Of a stretch of 64,000 nt of DNA, positions 28,922 through 37,793 are shown piece after piece (the first letter of the stretch is position 1; each line of letters begins with the position of its first letter). The notes below the pieces were generated by a model. It made no database searches. It had not been told where the DNA came from and was given only the letters and a program-made list of their open reading frames with translations. This DNA is from Agrobacterium arsenijevicii (GTDB lineage: Bacteria; Pseudomonadota; Alphaproteobacteria; Rhizobiales; Rhizobiaceae): positions 121,966-185,965 of the forward strand of contig JWIT01000008.1 of assembly GCA_000949895.1 (NCBI GenBank). Direction: 5' to 3'. A program made the translations under genes and the position numbers.

Positions 28922-29761
28922 ATGACGTCACAGGACCTCTACCGGACTCGCGACTTCGTGCCCGACTTCGACGCAATCGCCGCCGAATTCGGGCAACGCA
29001 GCCGGGAGCTTTCAGCAAAAACGGAGGTGCTTGCCGACATCAGATACGGTGCGCGCAGCAGGGAGGTTCTCGACATCATCCTGCCGAAACGGCCAAAGGC
29101 CGGCGCACCGCTGCATGTTTTCGTCCACGGCGGATACTGGCGTTCCGGCGAAAAGGCAAACTACCGCCTCGTGGCCGCCCCGGTTCTGGCAGCGGGCGGT
29201 GTTGCCGCCATCGTCGAATATGGCTTGATGCCCGGCACGCGGCTCCCCACGCTGATCGAGCAAGTGCGACGAGCAGTGCTCTGGCTAGAACATCATGCGG
29301 GCGATTTCGGTGCGGATCCCCGCAGGCTGACGGTGAGCGGTCATTCCGCGGGCGCCCATATCGCCTCTTTTCTCGCGGCGACGGGGCCTGCGGAAACAAC
29401 AATACCTTCCCTGCCCGCCATTCGCGGCCTCCTGCTTGTCAGCGGCATTTACGATCTCTCGGGAATTCCGGACAGCTTTCTGCGCGACGAGGCCGAAATG
29501 ACACCGGTGGAGGCGGCAGACTGGTCGCCCCTGACATCGAACCAGTTGTACTGCCCTCAGCGGATCATCGCCTTCGGAGCGAACGAAACCCCACCCTTCC
29601 ACGAACAGGCATCGGCGCTGGATGCACAGCTCGGCGCACGAAACATGTCATCGGAATTGCTTGCCGTGCCGGGTCTCAACCACATGAGCATCGTTCTCGA
29701 TCTGGCAGATACTGCCGGCCATCTCGGAGGTCGCGTCGCGGACATCGTCTCGTCGAGTTAG
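28922..29761 (+). CDS. Alpha/beta hydrolase (BD-FAE / arylformamidase-like)
   Basis: Esterase or amidase of 279 aa with the alpha/beta hydrolase fold. HVFVHGGYW forms the oxyanion hole, and GHSAGAH the nucleophile elbow with catalytic Ser. The His late in the chain is in PGLNHMSIV. It resembles kynurenine-formamidase and feruloyl-esterase-like proteins. The ATG at 28922 is preferred because AAGGA precedes it; an ATG five codons upstream is almost fused to the ALDH stop. Last gene of the operon; it may cleave an ester or amide before the oxidation steps. The 3' end overlaps the convergent gene by four bases. Confidence 0.85.
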   Translation: MTSQDLYRTRDFVPDFDAIAAEFGQRSRELSAKTEVLADIRYGARSREVLDIILPKRPKAGAPLHVFVHGGYWRSGEKANYRLVAAPVLAAGGVAAIVEYGLMPGTRLPTLIEQVRRAVLWLEHHAGDFGADPRRLTVSGHSAGAHIASFLAATGPAETTIPSLPAIRGLLLVSGIYDLSGIPDSFLRDEAEMTPVEAADWSPLTSNQLYCPQRIIAFGANETPPFHEQASALDAQLGARNMSSELLAVPGLNHMSIVLDLADTAGHLGGRVADIVSSS

Positions 29762-30675
29762 TGCCTGGCGTTTGACAGGGACGAGGTGGTTTCGCCGAGC
29801 ACGGCGGGTTTTAGCCTTTCCTCGCACCATTGCCGGAAACTCGTCGGCGTTGCGTTTTCCGGCGTCCTTGACACGGCAAGGTCAAGGCCCTGATCCTTGG
29901 CCTGCGCCATCTCCATCATACCCTGCGCCATGGCCTCAGACATGCCGAATTGCAGGAAGCGAGCCTTATATGCGTCAAAGCCCATCTGCTGATAGGTTAC
30001 CGGCTTGCCGAGGACGTCGGAAATGATGCCCGCCATTTCATTAAGCGAGATATCTTCAGGGCCGAGGACTGCCACCTCGCGCTGGTCGGTCCAGCCGTCA
30101 TCGAGCAACCAGCGTGCCGCAACAGCAGCAATGTCACGCGTTGCGGCGCTTGGAAGCCGAAGATCGCCGGAGAGCGGCAAAAAGAACTTGCCCTGATCCC
30201 TGACGACGGCCGCCTGCCGGGCGATATTGTCCATGAAGGATGGATTGGCCAGACCACGGAAAGCGACACCTGTTTCGGTGATCAAATCATCCATGGCCAG
30301 CGAGCCGGTGACATGACCCGCTTTACCGGCAAACGGCGAACCGCGCCCGAGCGCCGTAATCGAAACAACCCGCTTGACGCCCCGATCTTTGAGGGCCGCT
30401 GCGGCCGGTCGCGTGAAATCGACATAGGCCGCCGTGACGGAACTGGCCTGCGGATCCGGCGGCAGGAGCCAGAACACCGCATCGGCACCGTCAAACGCTT
30501 CATTCACGACGCCGGCATCGCCGTGGGAGCCGATGACGATTTCGGCGCTGTCGCGTACCTCTTGAGTCAGACGCGATGGATCGCGCACAATCACCCGGAA
30601 TGGTACGGCTGATTGCACAAGTTTCTGAACGACTTGACGGCCGATCAAGCTGGTGGGGCCGGTTACAACGATCAT
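29758..30675 (-). CDS. NmrA-like NAD(P)-binding protein (atypical SDR)
   Basis: Protein of 305 aa with a Rossmann fold (VVTGPTSLIGRQVVQKL) but no YxxxK catalytic motif, which places it among atypical SDRs such as NmrA and quinone-oxidoreductase 2-like proteins. RVVSITALG and FRGLANPSFMDN are family-type segments. It may reduce quinones or act as a redox sensor. Monocistronic, convergent with the hydrolase (overlap four bases) and divergent from the AraC gene, which probably controls it. Confidence 0.85.
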   Translation of the reverse strand: MIVVTGPTSLIGRQVVQKLVQSAVPFRVIVRDPSRLTQEVRDSAEIVIGSHGDAGVVNEAFDGADAVFWLLPPDPQASSVTAAYVDFTRPAAAALKDRGVKRVVSITALGRGSPFAGKAGHVTGSLAMDDLITETGVAFRGLANPSFMDNIARQAAVVRDQGKFFLPLSGDLRLPSAATRDIAAVAARWLLDDGWTDQREVAVLGPEDISLNEMAGIISDVLGKPVTYQQMGFDAYKARFLQFGMSEAMAQGMMEMAQAKDQGLDLAVSRTPENATPTSFRQWCEERLKPAVLGETTSSLSNARH

Positions 30676-30774
30676 GTTTCACTCCGGTGTTTGATGGCGA
30701 TGGTGCGGTTGGCTCTGCCGCTGCCGACACTCCGCGCGCCCCAGCATTGATGTTCGAGATGGAAGATAGAGCCA

Positions 30775-30803
30775 TTGCTCCGGGACGGTCTATGCTTCAT
30801 AAT
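30775..30803 (+). promoter_or_regulatory. Promoter of the AraC gene at 30837
   Basis: TTGCTC (30775-30780) and CATAAT (30798-30803) are separated by 17 bases and lie about 33 bases upstream of the ATG. Fair match to a sigma-70 promoter. Confidence 0.5.
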
Positions 30804-30836
30804 CCGCTTTACTTTCGCAATCGTCCGGGATGAACC

Positions 30837-31787
30837 ATGGACCCACTTTCAGACGTGCTCTCCTTACTCAAGCCGCATGCTTACGTGTCGTCCGGTTTTA
30901 ATGCGGGCGGCGATTGGGCTGTGCAGTTCGGCGACCAGCACAAGCTCCTCAAATGTTATGCGATCGTGTCAGGCGGTTGCTGGCTCACCGTCGACGGTGT
31001 TGCCGGCGCGACGCGCCTGGAGGCGGGCGATTGTTTCGTGCTGCCCACGGGCCGCCCCTTCCGGCTTGGCAGCAGCATCGATGGTCCCGCGGTTGCGGCC
31101 AGCGAGATATTCCCGCCAGCACAAAGGGGTGGGGTGGTCACACTCAACGGCGGAGGCGGATTGTTTCTTGTCGGCAGCCGCTTCGGCATTTCGGGCAATC
31201 ACTCCGGCATGCTTCTCGATATGCTGCCACCGATCGTTCACATTCGGGAGCAACCCGAGCAGGCCGCCCTGCGATGGTCGATCGAGCAGATGATGAAGGA
31301 GGTGCGTGAGGGGCAGCCCGGCAATGCCCTCGTGGCGCAACATCTGGCCCATCTGATGCTGGTGCAGGCTCTGCGGGTGCATCTGGATACGAGTGCCGGT
31401 GAGCGTGTCGGCTGGTTCTTCTCCCTGTCGGATAAGCAGCTCGGCGCCGCGATCAAGGCGATCCATGCCGATCCCGCCCATCAATGGACGCTTCAGGAAC
31501 TCGGAGAGATCGCAAGCATGTCACGCTCGACATTTGCGCTGAGGTTCAGGGAGCGGGTTGGCGAACCGCCGATGCAATATGTGGCGCGATGGCGAATGCT
31601 GCTCGCCTGCGACAGACTGGAAAATTCGGGCGATCCCGTCTCCACGGTTGCAGTAGCACTCGGTTATGAATCCGAGAGCGCATTCAGCACGGCTTTCAAG
31701 CGCGTCATGGGTTGCTCACCCCGCCAGTACGGGCGCCGCCAGAAAGCCGACCTGCGGCAAAACGGTTCAGCCAGCGTGACACCCTAG
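30837..31787 (+). CDS. AraC family transcriptional regulator with N-terminal cupin domain
   Basis: Regulator of 316 aa. The N-terminal part (DPLSDVLSLLKPHAYVSSGF, then LEAGDCFVLPTGRPF) is the cupin-6 type sensor found in AraC proteins next to NmrA or oxidoreductase genes. The C-terminal double helix-turn-helix has LGEIASMSRSTFALRF and ALGYESESAFSTAFKR. Divergent from the NmrA-like gene, so the likely target is that gene, as in many similar pairs. Inducer unknown. Confidence 0.92.
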   Translation: MDPLSDVLSLLKPHAYVSSGFNAGGDWAVQFGDQHKLLKCYAIVSGGCWLTVDGVAGATRLEAGDCFVLPTGRPFRLGSSIDGPAVAASEIFPPAQRGGVVTLNGGGGLFLVGSRFGISGNHSGMLLDMLPPIVHIREQPEQAALRWSIEQMMKEVREGQPGNALVAQHLAHLMLVQALRVHLDTSAGERVGWFFSLSDKQLGAAIKAIHADPAHQWTLQELGEIASMSRSTFALRFRERVGEPPMQYVARWRMLLACDRLENSGDPVSTVAVALGYESESAFSTAFKRVMGCSPRQYGRRQKADLRQNGSASVTP

Positions 31788-31804
31788 GCCGGATAATTCA
31801 GATC

Positions 31805-31842
31805 AACCGTGGCAGGCCAGTCGAGACCGGCCTGCCACGGTT
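31805..31842. terminator. Bidirectional terminator between AraC and gabD genes
   Basis: AACCGTGGCAGGCC (31805-31818) pairs over its full 14 bases with GGCCTGCCACGGTT (31829-31842); the loop is 10 bases. It lies in the 67-base gap between the convergent genes. Confidence 0.75.
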
Positions 31843-31854
31843 CAAACGGTAACC

Positions 31855-33333
31855 TCATATGCTCAGGCACAGATATTTAATCTCGAGGTAGTCATCGAGA
31901 CCGTATTTCGAGCCTTCGCGGCCCTGGCCGGATTGCTTGACACCACCAAACGGGGCGACTTCCGTCGTAATCAGCCCGGTATTGATGCCAACCATTCCGT
32001 ATTCCAGCGCTTCGGCCACCCGGAAAACTCTCGACAGGTCCTTGGCATAAAAATAGGAGCCAAGGCCGAATTCGGTGTCGTTGGCCATAGCGATCACCTC
32101 TTCCTCCGTTTCGAAACGGAAGAGCGGCGCGATCGGACCGAATGTTTCCTCTCGTGCGATCTTCATGCTGGAATTAACACCCGTCAGAATGGTCGGCTGG
32201 AAAAACAGGCCACCGAGCACATCACGCTTTCCGCCGACCGGAACGGACGCACCCTTGCCGAGCGCATCCGCGATATGCTCTTCCACCTTGGCCACGGCCT
32301 TCTCGGTGATGAGAGGACCGGTATTGACCCCCGGTTCGAAACCATCGCCGACCTTGATGGCGGTAACTTTTGCGGCAAGCTTTTCCGCGAAGGCATCGTA
32401 GACACTCGACTGCACGTAAATCCGGTTCGCGCAGATGCAGGTCTGGCCGTTGTTGCGATATTTCGAGATCATGGCGCCTTCGACCGCCGCATCCAGATCG
32501 GCATCGTCGAAAACGATGAAGGGCGCGTTGCCGCCGAGTTCCATGCCCAGTTTCATGACCTGATCGGCGCCCTGGCGCATCAATATCTTGCCCACAGCGG
32601 TTGAGCCGGTGAAGGTCAGCTTCCGCACCTTGTCGTTGCCGGTGAATTCCTGACCGATCGCCGGGGCATCCTGCGACGTGACAACGTTGAAGACACCAGC
32701 CGGCAAACCTGCGCGTTCGGCAAGCACGGCCAGCGAAAGAGCCGATAGCGGCGTTTCGGCAGCGGGCTTCGAGACCACGGCACAACCGGCCGCGACTGCC
32801 GGTGCGAGCTTGCGGGCAAGCATCGAATTTGGAAAATTCCACGGCGTGATTGCCGCCACTACACCGACCGGCTGCTTGATGACGATGACACGCTTGTCTT
32901 GCTGGTGTCCGGGAATGGTGTCGCCATAAACGCGCTTGGCCTCTTCACCGAACCACTCGATATAAGCGGCGCCGGTAAGGATCTCGCCCTTCGCTTCGGC
33001 CAGCGGCTTGCCCATTTCCATGGTGAGGATCGCGGCAAGATCATCGGCATTGGCGACCAGCAATTCGTGAAGCTTGCGCAGCACCGCTGCCCGCTCCTTG
33101 CCGGTCTTCTTCGCCCATTGTTTCTGGGCCAGATAGGCTGCGTCGATGGCGCGGGCCGCATCGACGCGGTTCATGTCCGGCAGCGTGGCGATCACCTCAC
33201 CCGTCGAGGGATTGGTGACGTCGAACGTTTTTCCGCTATCGCTGACACCGACCCAGGCATCGCCGATGAGCGCCTTGTCCGTGACAAGCGAGGGATCCTT
33301 CAGTTTTGACAAAAGCTTTTCGGAAATTGTCAT
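31855..33333 (-). CDS. gabD: Succinate-semialdehyde dehydrogenase
   Basis: ALDH superfamily enzyme of 492 aa that oxidises succinate semialdehyde to succinate with NAD(P)+, the last step of GABA breakdown. FTGSTAVGK binds the cofactor, the base Glu is in ELGGNAPF and the catalytic Cys in [11 protein letters not shown], including the second Cys two residues on that is typical of GabD. The ATG lies three bases after the gabT stop, with GGAGG inside gabT's end, so the two are coupled. The identification is supported by both sequence and the gabT neighbour. Confidence 0.93.
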   Translation of the reverse strand: MTISEKLLSKLKDPSLVTDKALIGDAWVGVSDSGKTFDVTNPSTGEVIATLPDMNRVDAARAIDAAYLAQKQWAKKTGKERAAVLRKLHELLVANADDLAAILTMEMGKPLAEAKGEILTGAAYIEWFGEEAKRVYGDTIPGHQQDKRVIVIKQPVGVVAAITPWNFPNSMLARKLAPAVAAGCAVVSKPAAETPLSALSLAVLAERAGLPAGVFNVVTSQDAPAIGQEFTGNDKVRKLTFTGSTAVGKILMRQGADQVMKLGMELGGNAPFIVFDDADLDAAVEGAMISKYRNNGQTCICANRIYVQSSVYDAFAEKLAAKVTAIKVGDGFEPGVNTGPLITEKAVAKVEEHIADALGKGASVPVGGKRDVLGGLFFQPTILTGVNSSMKIAREETFGPIAPLFRFETEEEVIAMANDTEFGLGSYFYAKDLSRVFRVAEALEYGMVGINTGLITTEVAPFGGVKQSGQGREGSKYGLDDYLEIKYLCLSI

Positions 33334-33336
33334 GGG

Positions 33337-34617
33337 TCAGGCCTCCGCAGCACATTGCCGCAATGTCGTTTCGAGAATGCCGAGTGCTTCGCTGAAAACC
33401 GCGTCCTCAATGGTGATCGGCGCGAGGAAACGGATGACGTTTCCGTAAATCCCGCAGGTCAGCAGGATCAGGCCGTTATCCAGTGCCTTCTCGCGCACCC
33501 TGTTGGCGAAGTCAGGGTTGGGCGTTGCCGAACCGGGCACGTTGAACTCGACGGCATTCATGAAACCCGGACCGCGAATATCGGCGATCTGCGGCACGGC
33601 GTCGGTCAACGATTGCAGGCTCTGCTTCAACCGGTTGCCGAGCTGCGTTGCCCGCTCCGTCAGCCCTTCTTCTTCGATCACATCCAGCACGGCATTACCG
33701 GCAGCGACGCCGATCGGGTTGCCGCCATAGGTTCCGCCCAGACCGCCCGGCCCCGGCGCATCCATGATCTCGGCGCGACCGGTGACGGCTGCAATCGGGA
33801 ACCCGCCACCAAGGCCCTTGGCCATCGTGGTGATATCGGCAACCACGCCGAAATGCTCCATGGCAAAAAGCTTGCCCGTGCGGGCAAAGCCGGTCTGAAC
33901 CTCATCGGCAATCAGCAGGATGCCGTGTTTGTCGGCGATTTCGCGCAGCTTCTGCATGAAGGCGCGCGGCACCTCGTAAAAACCGCCCTCGCCCTGGACC
34001 GGCTCGATGATGAAGGCCGCAACACGACCGGGGTCCACATCCGCCTTGAACAGCTTGTCCAGAACCGAAAGCGAGGCCTCCATCGTCTGGCCATGCAGTT
34101 CGACGGGAAAGGGAACATGAAAGACATCGGGCATCATGGCGCCAAAGCCAGCCTTATAAGGAACGACCTTGCCGGTCAGCGTCATGCCCATGAAGGTGCG
34201 GCCGTGGAATGCGCCGCTGAAGGCGATGACCGCAGGGCGGTTGGTTGCCGCGCGGGCAATCTTGACGGCGTTTTCCACCGCCTCGGCACCGGTGGTGACG
34301 AAAATCGTCTTCTTCTTGAAATTGCCCGGAACGGCCTGATTAAGGCGTTCCGCCAGACGCACGTAGTTTTCGTAAGGCACGACCTGATGGCAGGTATGGG
34401 TGAAATGATCGAGTTGATCCTTCACCGCAGCGATGACTTTCGGGTGGCGGTGGCCGGTATTGACGACGGCGATGCCAGCCGCAAAATCGATGTAACGCCG
34501 ACCCTCGACATCCCAGATTTCAGCGTTCTGCGCCTTCTCGGCATAGATTTGGGTGGTAACGCCGACACCACGCGAAATCGCGTCGGCCCTGCGGGCGGCT
34601 ATAGCCGAATTCGACAT
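33337..34617 (-). CDS. gabT: 4-aminobutyrate aminotransferase
   Basis: PLP-dependent class III aminotransferase of 426 aa, converting GABA and 2-oxoglutarate to succinate semialdehyde and glutamate. FVTTGAEAVENAVKIAR and FSGAFHGRT shape the cofactor site, DEVQTGFARTG holds the Asp that pairs with the PLP nitrogen, and the Schiff-base Lys is in TMAKGLGGGFP. The start at 34617 is set by GGAGG; the longer reading to 34803 has no family sequence. Directly upstream of gabD and downstream of the gamma-glutamyltransferase homologue. Confidence 0.94.
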   Translation of the reverse strand: MSNSAIAARRADAISRGVGVTTQIYAEKAQNAEIWDVEGRRYIDFAAGIAVVNTGHRHPKVIAAVKDQLDHFTHTCHQVVPYENYVRLAERLNQAVPGNFKKKTIFVTTGAEAVENAVKIARAATNRPAVIAFSGAFHGRTFMGMTLTGKVVPYKAGFGAMMPDVFHVPFPVELHGQTMEASLSVLDKLFKADVDPGRVAAFIIEPVQGEGGFYEVPRAFMQKLREIADKHGILLIADEVQTGFARTGKLFAMEHFGVVADITTMAKGLGGGFPIAAVTGRAEIMDAPGPGGLGGTYGGNPIGVAAGNAVLDVIEEEGLTERATQLGNRLKQSLQSLTDAVPQIADIRGPGFMNAVEFNVPGSATPNPDFANRVREKALDNGLILLTCGIYGNVIRFLAPITIEDAVFSEALGILETTLRQCAAEA

Positions 34618-34700
34618 TGCTGTTCCTCCAGTTGACCTGAGAATGTTCGGGCGCTTTTCCTCGTCGCCCGTATCTGTTTTTGGCAGCGGCTCAGAGCCGA

Positions 34701-36293
34701 TCAATAACCGAGCGCGCAACCATCCTTGCGGTGATCGGATGCGCCGAGCAAAGACCCGTTGTCCCAATCGATCCAGATCGCCTGCGCGCCGCCGATTGCC
34801 CAATTGGGCGGCTGGACTTCAAAACCGCGTTCCCTGAAGACTTCACCGACTTTGAGGCGAACGCTTTCCTCCATCTCCACCTTCGCGGTTCCCGGCAGGG
34901 GAAACAGCCGCGGCAGTTCAATCGCCGCCTGCATATCCATACCATAATCGAACAGCTTCGACAGAAACTGGGCGTGGCCCATGGCCTGATAATGTCCTCC
35001 CATAACGCCAAAGGACAAGACACTTCTGCCGTCTCTCGTCACCATGCCGGGAATGATGGTGTGCATCGGCCGCTTGCGGGCACCGATCGCATTCGGATGG
35101 CCTTCCTCCACGACGAAGCTCTGGCCGCGATTATGGAACAGCACACCCGATTTAGGGGCCATCAGACCGCTGCCGTAAGGGTGGAAGATCGAGTTGATAA
35201 AGCTCACGCAATTGCGATCCTTATCGATGACCGAAATATAGACCGTGTCGGAGTGGGCGACCCCGCCGATTATCGTTTTGGCATCGGCCGGGCGCTTGAG
35301 GTCGATCTTCGAAGCCAACTCGTCGGCGAGCGCATCCGACAACAGGAAGTCCGTGGGCACACCAGACGATGAAGGGTCGGCAAGCCATTTGTCACGGGCC
35401 GCATAAGCAAGCCGCGCTGCTTCCACTTCCCGCATCAAATTGTCTGCAGCAAGCGGGTCTCCCGCCGGCCTGTGCCGCTCCAGAATTTTAAGGATCATCA
35501 GGGCGATGATGCCCTGCCCGTTCGGCGGGCATTCATGCACCGTCCAGCCGCGATAATCCGCGCTGATCGGCGTCACATATTCCCCCGCAGCCTCAGCGAA
35601 ATCCTCTTTCGTGTGGAGGCCGCCCCTCTCGCTCAGATAAGAGACCATCTCCTCGGCAACGGAACCGCGATAAAAAGCGTCGCGACCATGCCGGCCGATG
35701 GCTTCGAGCGTATCGGCGAGTTGCGGCTGATACTGAACGGCTCCAACCTGCGGCGCCTCGTCGTTCGCGAGGAATGTGCGACGCGTTGCAGGCTCGCGCA
35801 GAAGCATGGCTTTCTGGTGCGAAATATCGGACGCGACACGCGGCGTGATGGCGTATCCGCCCCTTGCAAGTGCGATGGCCTGCGACAGTATCTCGGACAT
35901 TGACATGCGCCCGTGGTCAGCAACAAGTCGCGTCCAGGCATCGACCGCGCCCGGAATGGTGACGGCGTGCGGGGAGGAGCGCTCAATCGCCGTGATCCCC
36001 TTTTGTCTGTACCAGGACAGGTCGGCGGCAGCCGGTGTGCGGCCGGAACCATTGAAGGCCGTTATTTTGTCGCCGCCGTTTGCCGCCAGCAGGGCAAAAC
36101 AATCGCCGCCGATGCCCGTCGATCCGGCTTCGACCACGCATTGAACGGCGCAGGCGGCCACTGCCGCGTCGATTGCGGCGCCGCCTGCCTTGAGAATTTC
36201 AATCGCGGCGAGCGTCGCCAGAGGATGAGACGTGGCTGCCATGCCATTGCGCGCAACGACAAGCGAACGTCCGGGTTGTTCAAAGTTCCGCAT
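34701..36293 (-). CDS. Gamma-glutamyltransferase family protein, no export signal
   Basis: N-terminal-nucleophile hydrolase of 530 aa in the gamma-glutamyltransferase family. AVCGVVEAG-like AVQCVVEAGSTGIGGD is the family start, and PPNGQGIIAL lies before the processing site. The likely self-cleavage and catalytic residue is Thr350 in HSDTVYISVID, followed by the small-subunit motif NSIFHPYGSGL. Classical enzymes are periplasmic; this one has no signal peptide and should be cytoplasmic. It lies in an operon with gabT, gabD and an omega-aminotransferase, so hydrolysis of a gamma-glutamyl amine or gamma-glutamyl-GABA is a fitting role, but this is inferred. Glutathione or a beta-lactam-like amide are alternatives. 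Confidence 0.88.
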   Translation of the reverse strand: MRNFEQPGRSLVVARNGMAATSHPLATLAAIEILKAGGAAIDAAVAACAVQCVVEAGSTGIGGDCFALLAANGGDKITAFNGSGRTPAAADLSWYRQKGITAIERSSPHAVTIPGAVDAWTRLVADHGRMSMSEILSQAIALARGGYAITPRVASDISHQKAMLLREPATRRTFLANDEAPQVGAVQYQPQLADTLEAIGRHGRDAFYRGSVAEEMVSYLSERGGLHTKEDFAEAAGEYVTPISADYRGWTVHECPPNGQGIIALMILKILERHRPAGDPLAADNLMREVEAARLAYAARDKWLADPSSSGVPTDFLLSDALADELASKIDLKRPADAKTIIGGVAHSDTVYISVIDKDRNCVSFINSIFHPYGSGLMAPKSGVLFHNRGQSFVVEEGHPNAIGARKRPMHTIIPGMVTRDGRSVLSFGVMGGHYQAMGHAQFLSKLFDYGMDMQAAIELPRLFPLPGTAKVEMEESVRLKVGEVFRERGFEVQPPNWAIGGAQAIWIDWDNGSLLGASDHRKDGCALGY

Positions 36294-36304
36294 GGATTTC
36301 CCCG

Positions 36305-37687
36305 TCAGATGAGATTGCTGGTCTTTGCCCAGTCATATGTTTCGTCGAGAGCTTTGGTTGAACGATCGAACATGTCGTTGATCTCCGCTTCGGTCATGAT
36401 CAGCGGCGGGCAGAAGGAGAAGTTGTCGCCAAGCGCGCGCGTGATGACACCGTGCGCCTGCGCGCGCTTGCCGGCATGGATTGCAACGCCGTCACTGGGC
36501 TTGAATGCCTCCTTGGTCGCCTTGTCGCGAACGAGTTCCAGCGTGCCGATCATGCCGCGGCCGCGCACATTGCCAACGAGAGGGTGGTCTTGAAGACCGT
36601 GCAGCCGTCGCTGAAACAGCGGTATGACGGAATTGACGTGACCCAATATGTCCCGCTCTTCATAGATCTTCAGCGTTTCCAGCGCGACGGCAGTGGCAAC
36701 GGGGTGGCCGCTATAGGTGAAACCGTGCCCAAAGGTACCGATCTTCTGGCTTTCGGCCACGACGGCCTCGTGCACCCTACTGTTGATCATGATGGCCGAG
36801 ATCGGCTGGTAGGCCGCCGACAATTGCTTGGCCATGGTGATGATATCAGGCCTCATGCCGAAGCTTTCGGAACCGAACATGGTACCCAGCCTGCCGAAAC
36901 CGCAGATCACCTCGTCAGCGACCAGCAGGATGTCATAACGGGTCAGGATGGCCTGGATCTTTTCGTAATAGGTCGCGGGCGGCACGATGCAGCCGCCCGA
37001 TGCCATCAGGGGCTCGGCGAAAAAGCCGCCAATGGTTTCCGGCCCTTCCTCGAGGATCAGCTGCTCGAGCGATGCGGCGCATCGGCTGGCGAACTCCTCT
37101 TCGGTTTCCCCTTCATGGCCATAACGGTAAAATTCGGGGCAATCCGTGTGCAGGATCCGGTCTATCGGCAGGTCGAAGTCGCGGTGGTTGTTGGCAAGGC
37201 CGGTCAGGCTTGCTGATGCGATCGTGACGCCATGATAGGCCCTGTGCCGCGAGATGATCTTCTTCTTCTCCGGCTTGCCGATCGCATTGTGATAATACCA
37301 GACCAGCTTCATCGCGGTGTCATTGGCTTCCGAACCGGAATTGGCGAAAAACACCTTGGACATCGGCACCGGCGAGAGCTTGATCAGGCGCTCGGCAAGT
37401 TCAATCGCCGTTTCATGCGATTTGCCGCCGAAGCTGTGATAGAAGGGCAATTCCTTCATCTGCCGATAGGCCGCTTCGACGAGGCGCGCCTCGCTAAAAC
37501 CGAGCGACGCGCAAAACAATCCACCCAACGCCTCGATATAACGGTTGCCATCATTGTCGATGACATAGACACCGTCGCCTTTGGCAATGACCATCGGGCC
37601 ATCCTTCAGGTGTTGCGAGGCGTTGGTGTATGGATGCAGCACAAAGGCGGTATCCCGTGCTTCCAGTGAGTTTAGCAGAGCCGTCAC
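36305..37687 (-). CDS. Class III omega-aminotransferase (polyamine/diamine type)
   Basis: PLP enzyme of 460 aa, similar to putrescine/pyruvate-type aminotransferases (SpuC-like). FANSGSEANDTAMKL and SRHRAYHGVT build the cofactor site, DEVICGFGRLG has the PLP-N Asp and the Schiff-base Lys is in TMAKQLSAAYQP. Translation starts at GTG behind GGAG. Starts 11 bases before the gamma-glutamyltransferase homologue is reached downstream. Within a GABA operon it may deaminate putrescine, another diamine or beta-alanine. The amino donor is not proven. Confidence 0.88.
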   Translation of the reverse strand: MTALLNSLEARDTAFVLHPYTNASQHLKDGPMVIAKGDGVYVIDNDGNRYIEALGGLFCASLGFSEARLVEAAYRQMKELPFYHSFGGKSHETAIELAERLIKLSPVPMSKVFFANSGSEANDTAMKLVWYYHNAIGKPEKKKIISRHRAYHGVTIASASLTGLANNHRDFDLPIDRILHTDCPEFYRYGHEGETEEEFASRCAASLEQLILEEGPETIGGFFAEPLMASGGCIVPPATYYEKIQAILTRYDILLVADEVICGFGRLGTMFGSESFGMRPDIITMAKQLSAAYQPISAIMINSRVHEAVVAESQKIGTFGHGFTYSGHPVATAVALETLKIYEERDILGHVNSVIPLFQRRLHGLQDHPLVGNVRGRGMIGTLELVRDKATKEAFKPSDGVAIHAGKRAQAHGVITRALGDNFSFCPPLIMTEAEINDMFDRSTKALDETYDWAKTSNLI

Positions 37688-37734
37688 GTCGGTTTCTCCA
37701 TCGGTCGTTCAAGGCGCAGGCGCGCATTCGGTCA

Positions 37735-37765
37735 GCCCGGCAATCTCCAGAGGTGCCTGCCGGGC
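37735..37765 (-). terminator. Hairpin after the amino acid-binding protein gene
   Basis: GCCCGGCA (37735-37742) pairs with TGCCGGGC (37758-37765) across a 15-base loop in the 106-base gap between the binding-protein stop and the aminotransferase start. No T-run; likely attenuator or 3' stabiliser. Confidence 0.45.
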
Positions 37766-37793
37766 CTTTGTCGTGGTTACGGTCGTTTCCGTT

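Noticed and set aside
27390-29018. A 542-codon open frame on the minus strand over the aldehyde dehydrogenase
   Set aside because: It mirrors a clear ALDH gene and crosses several gene boundaries; no ribosome site or domain.
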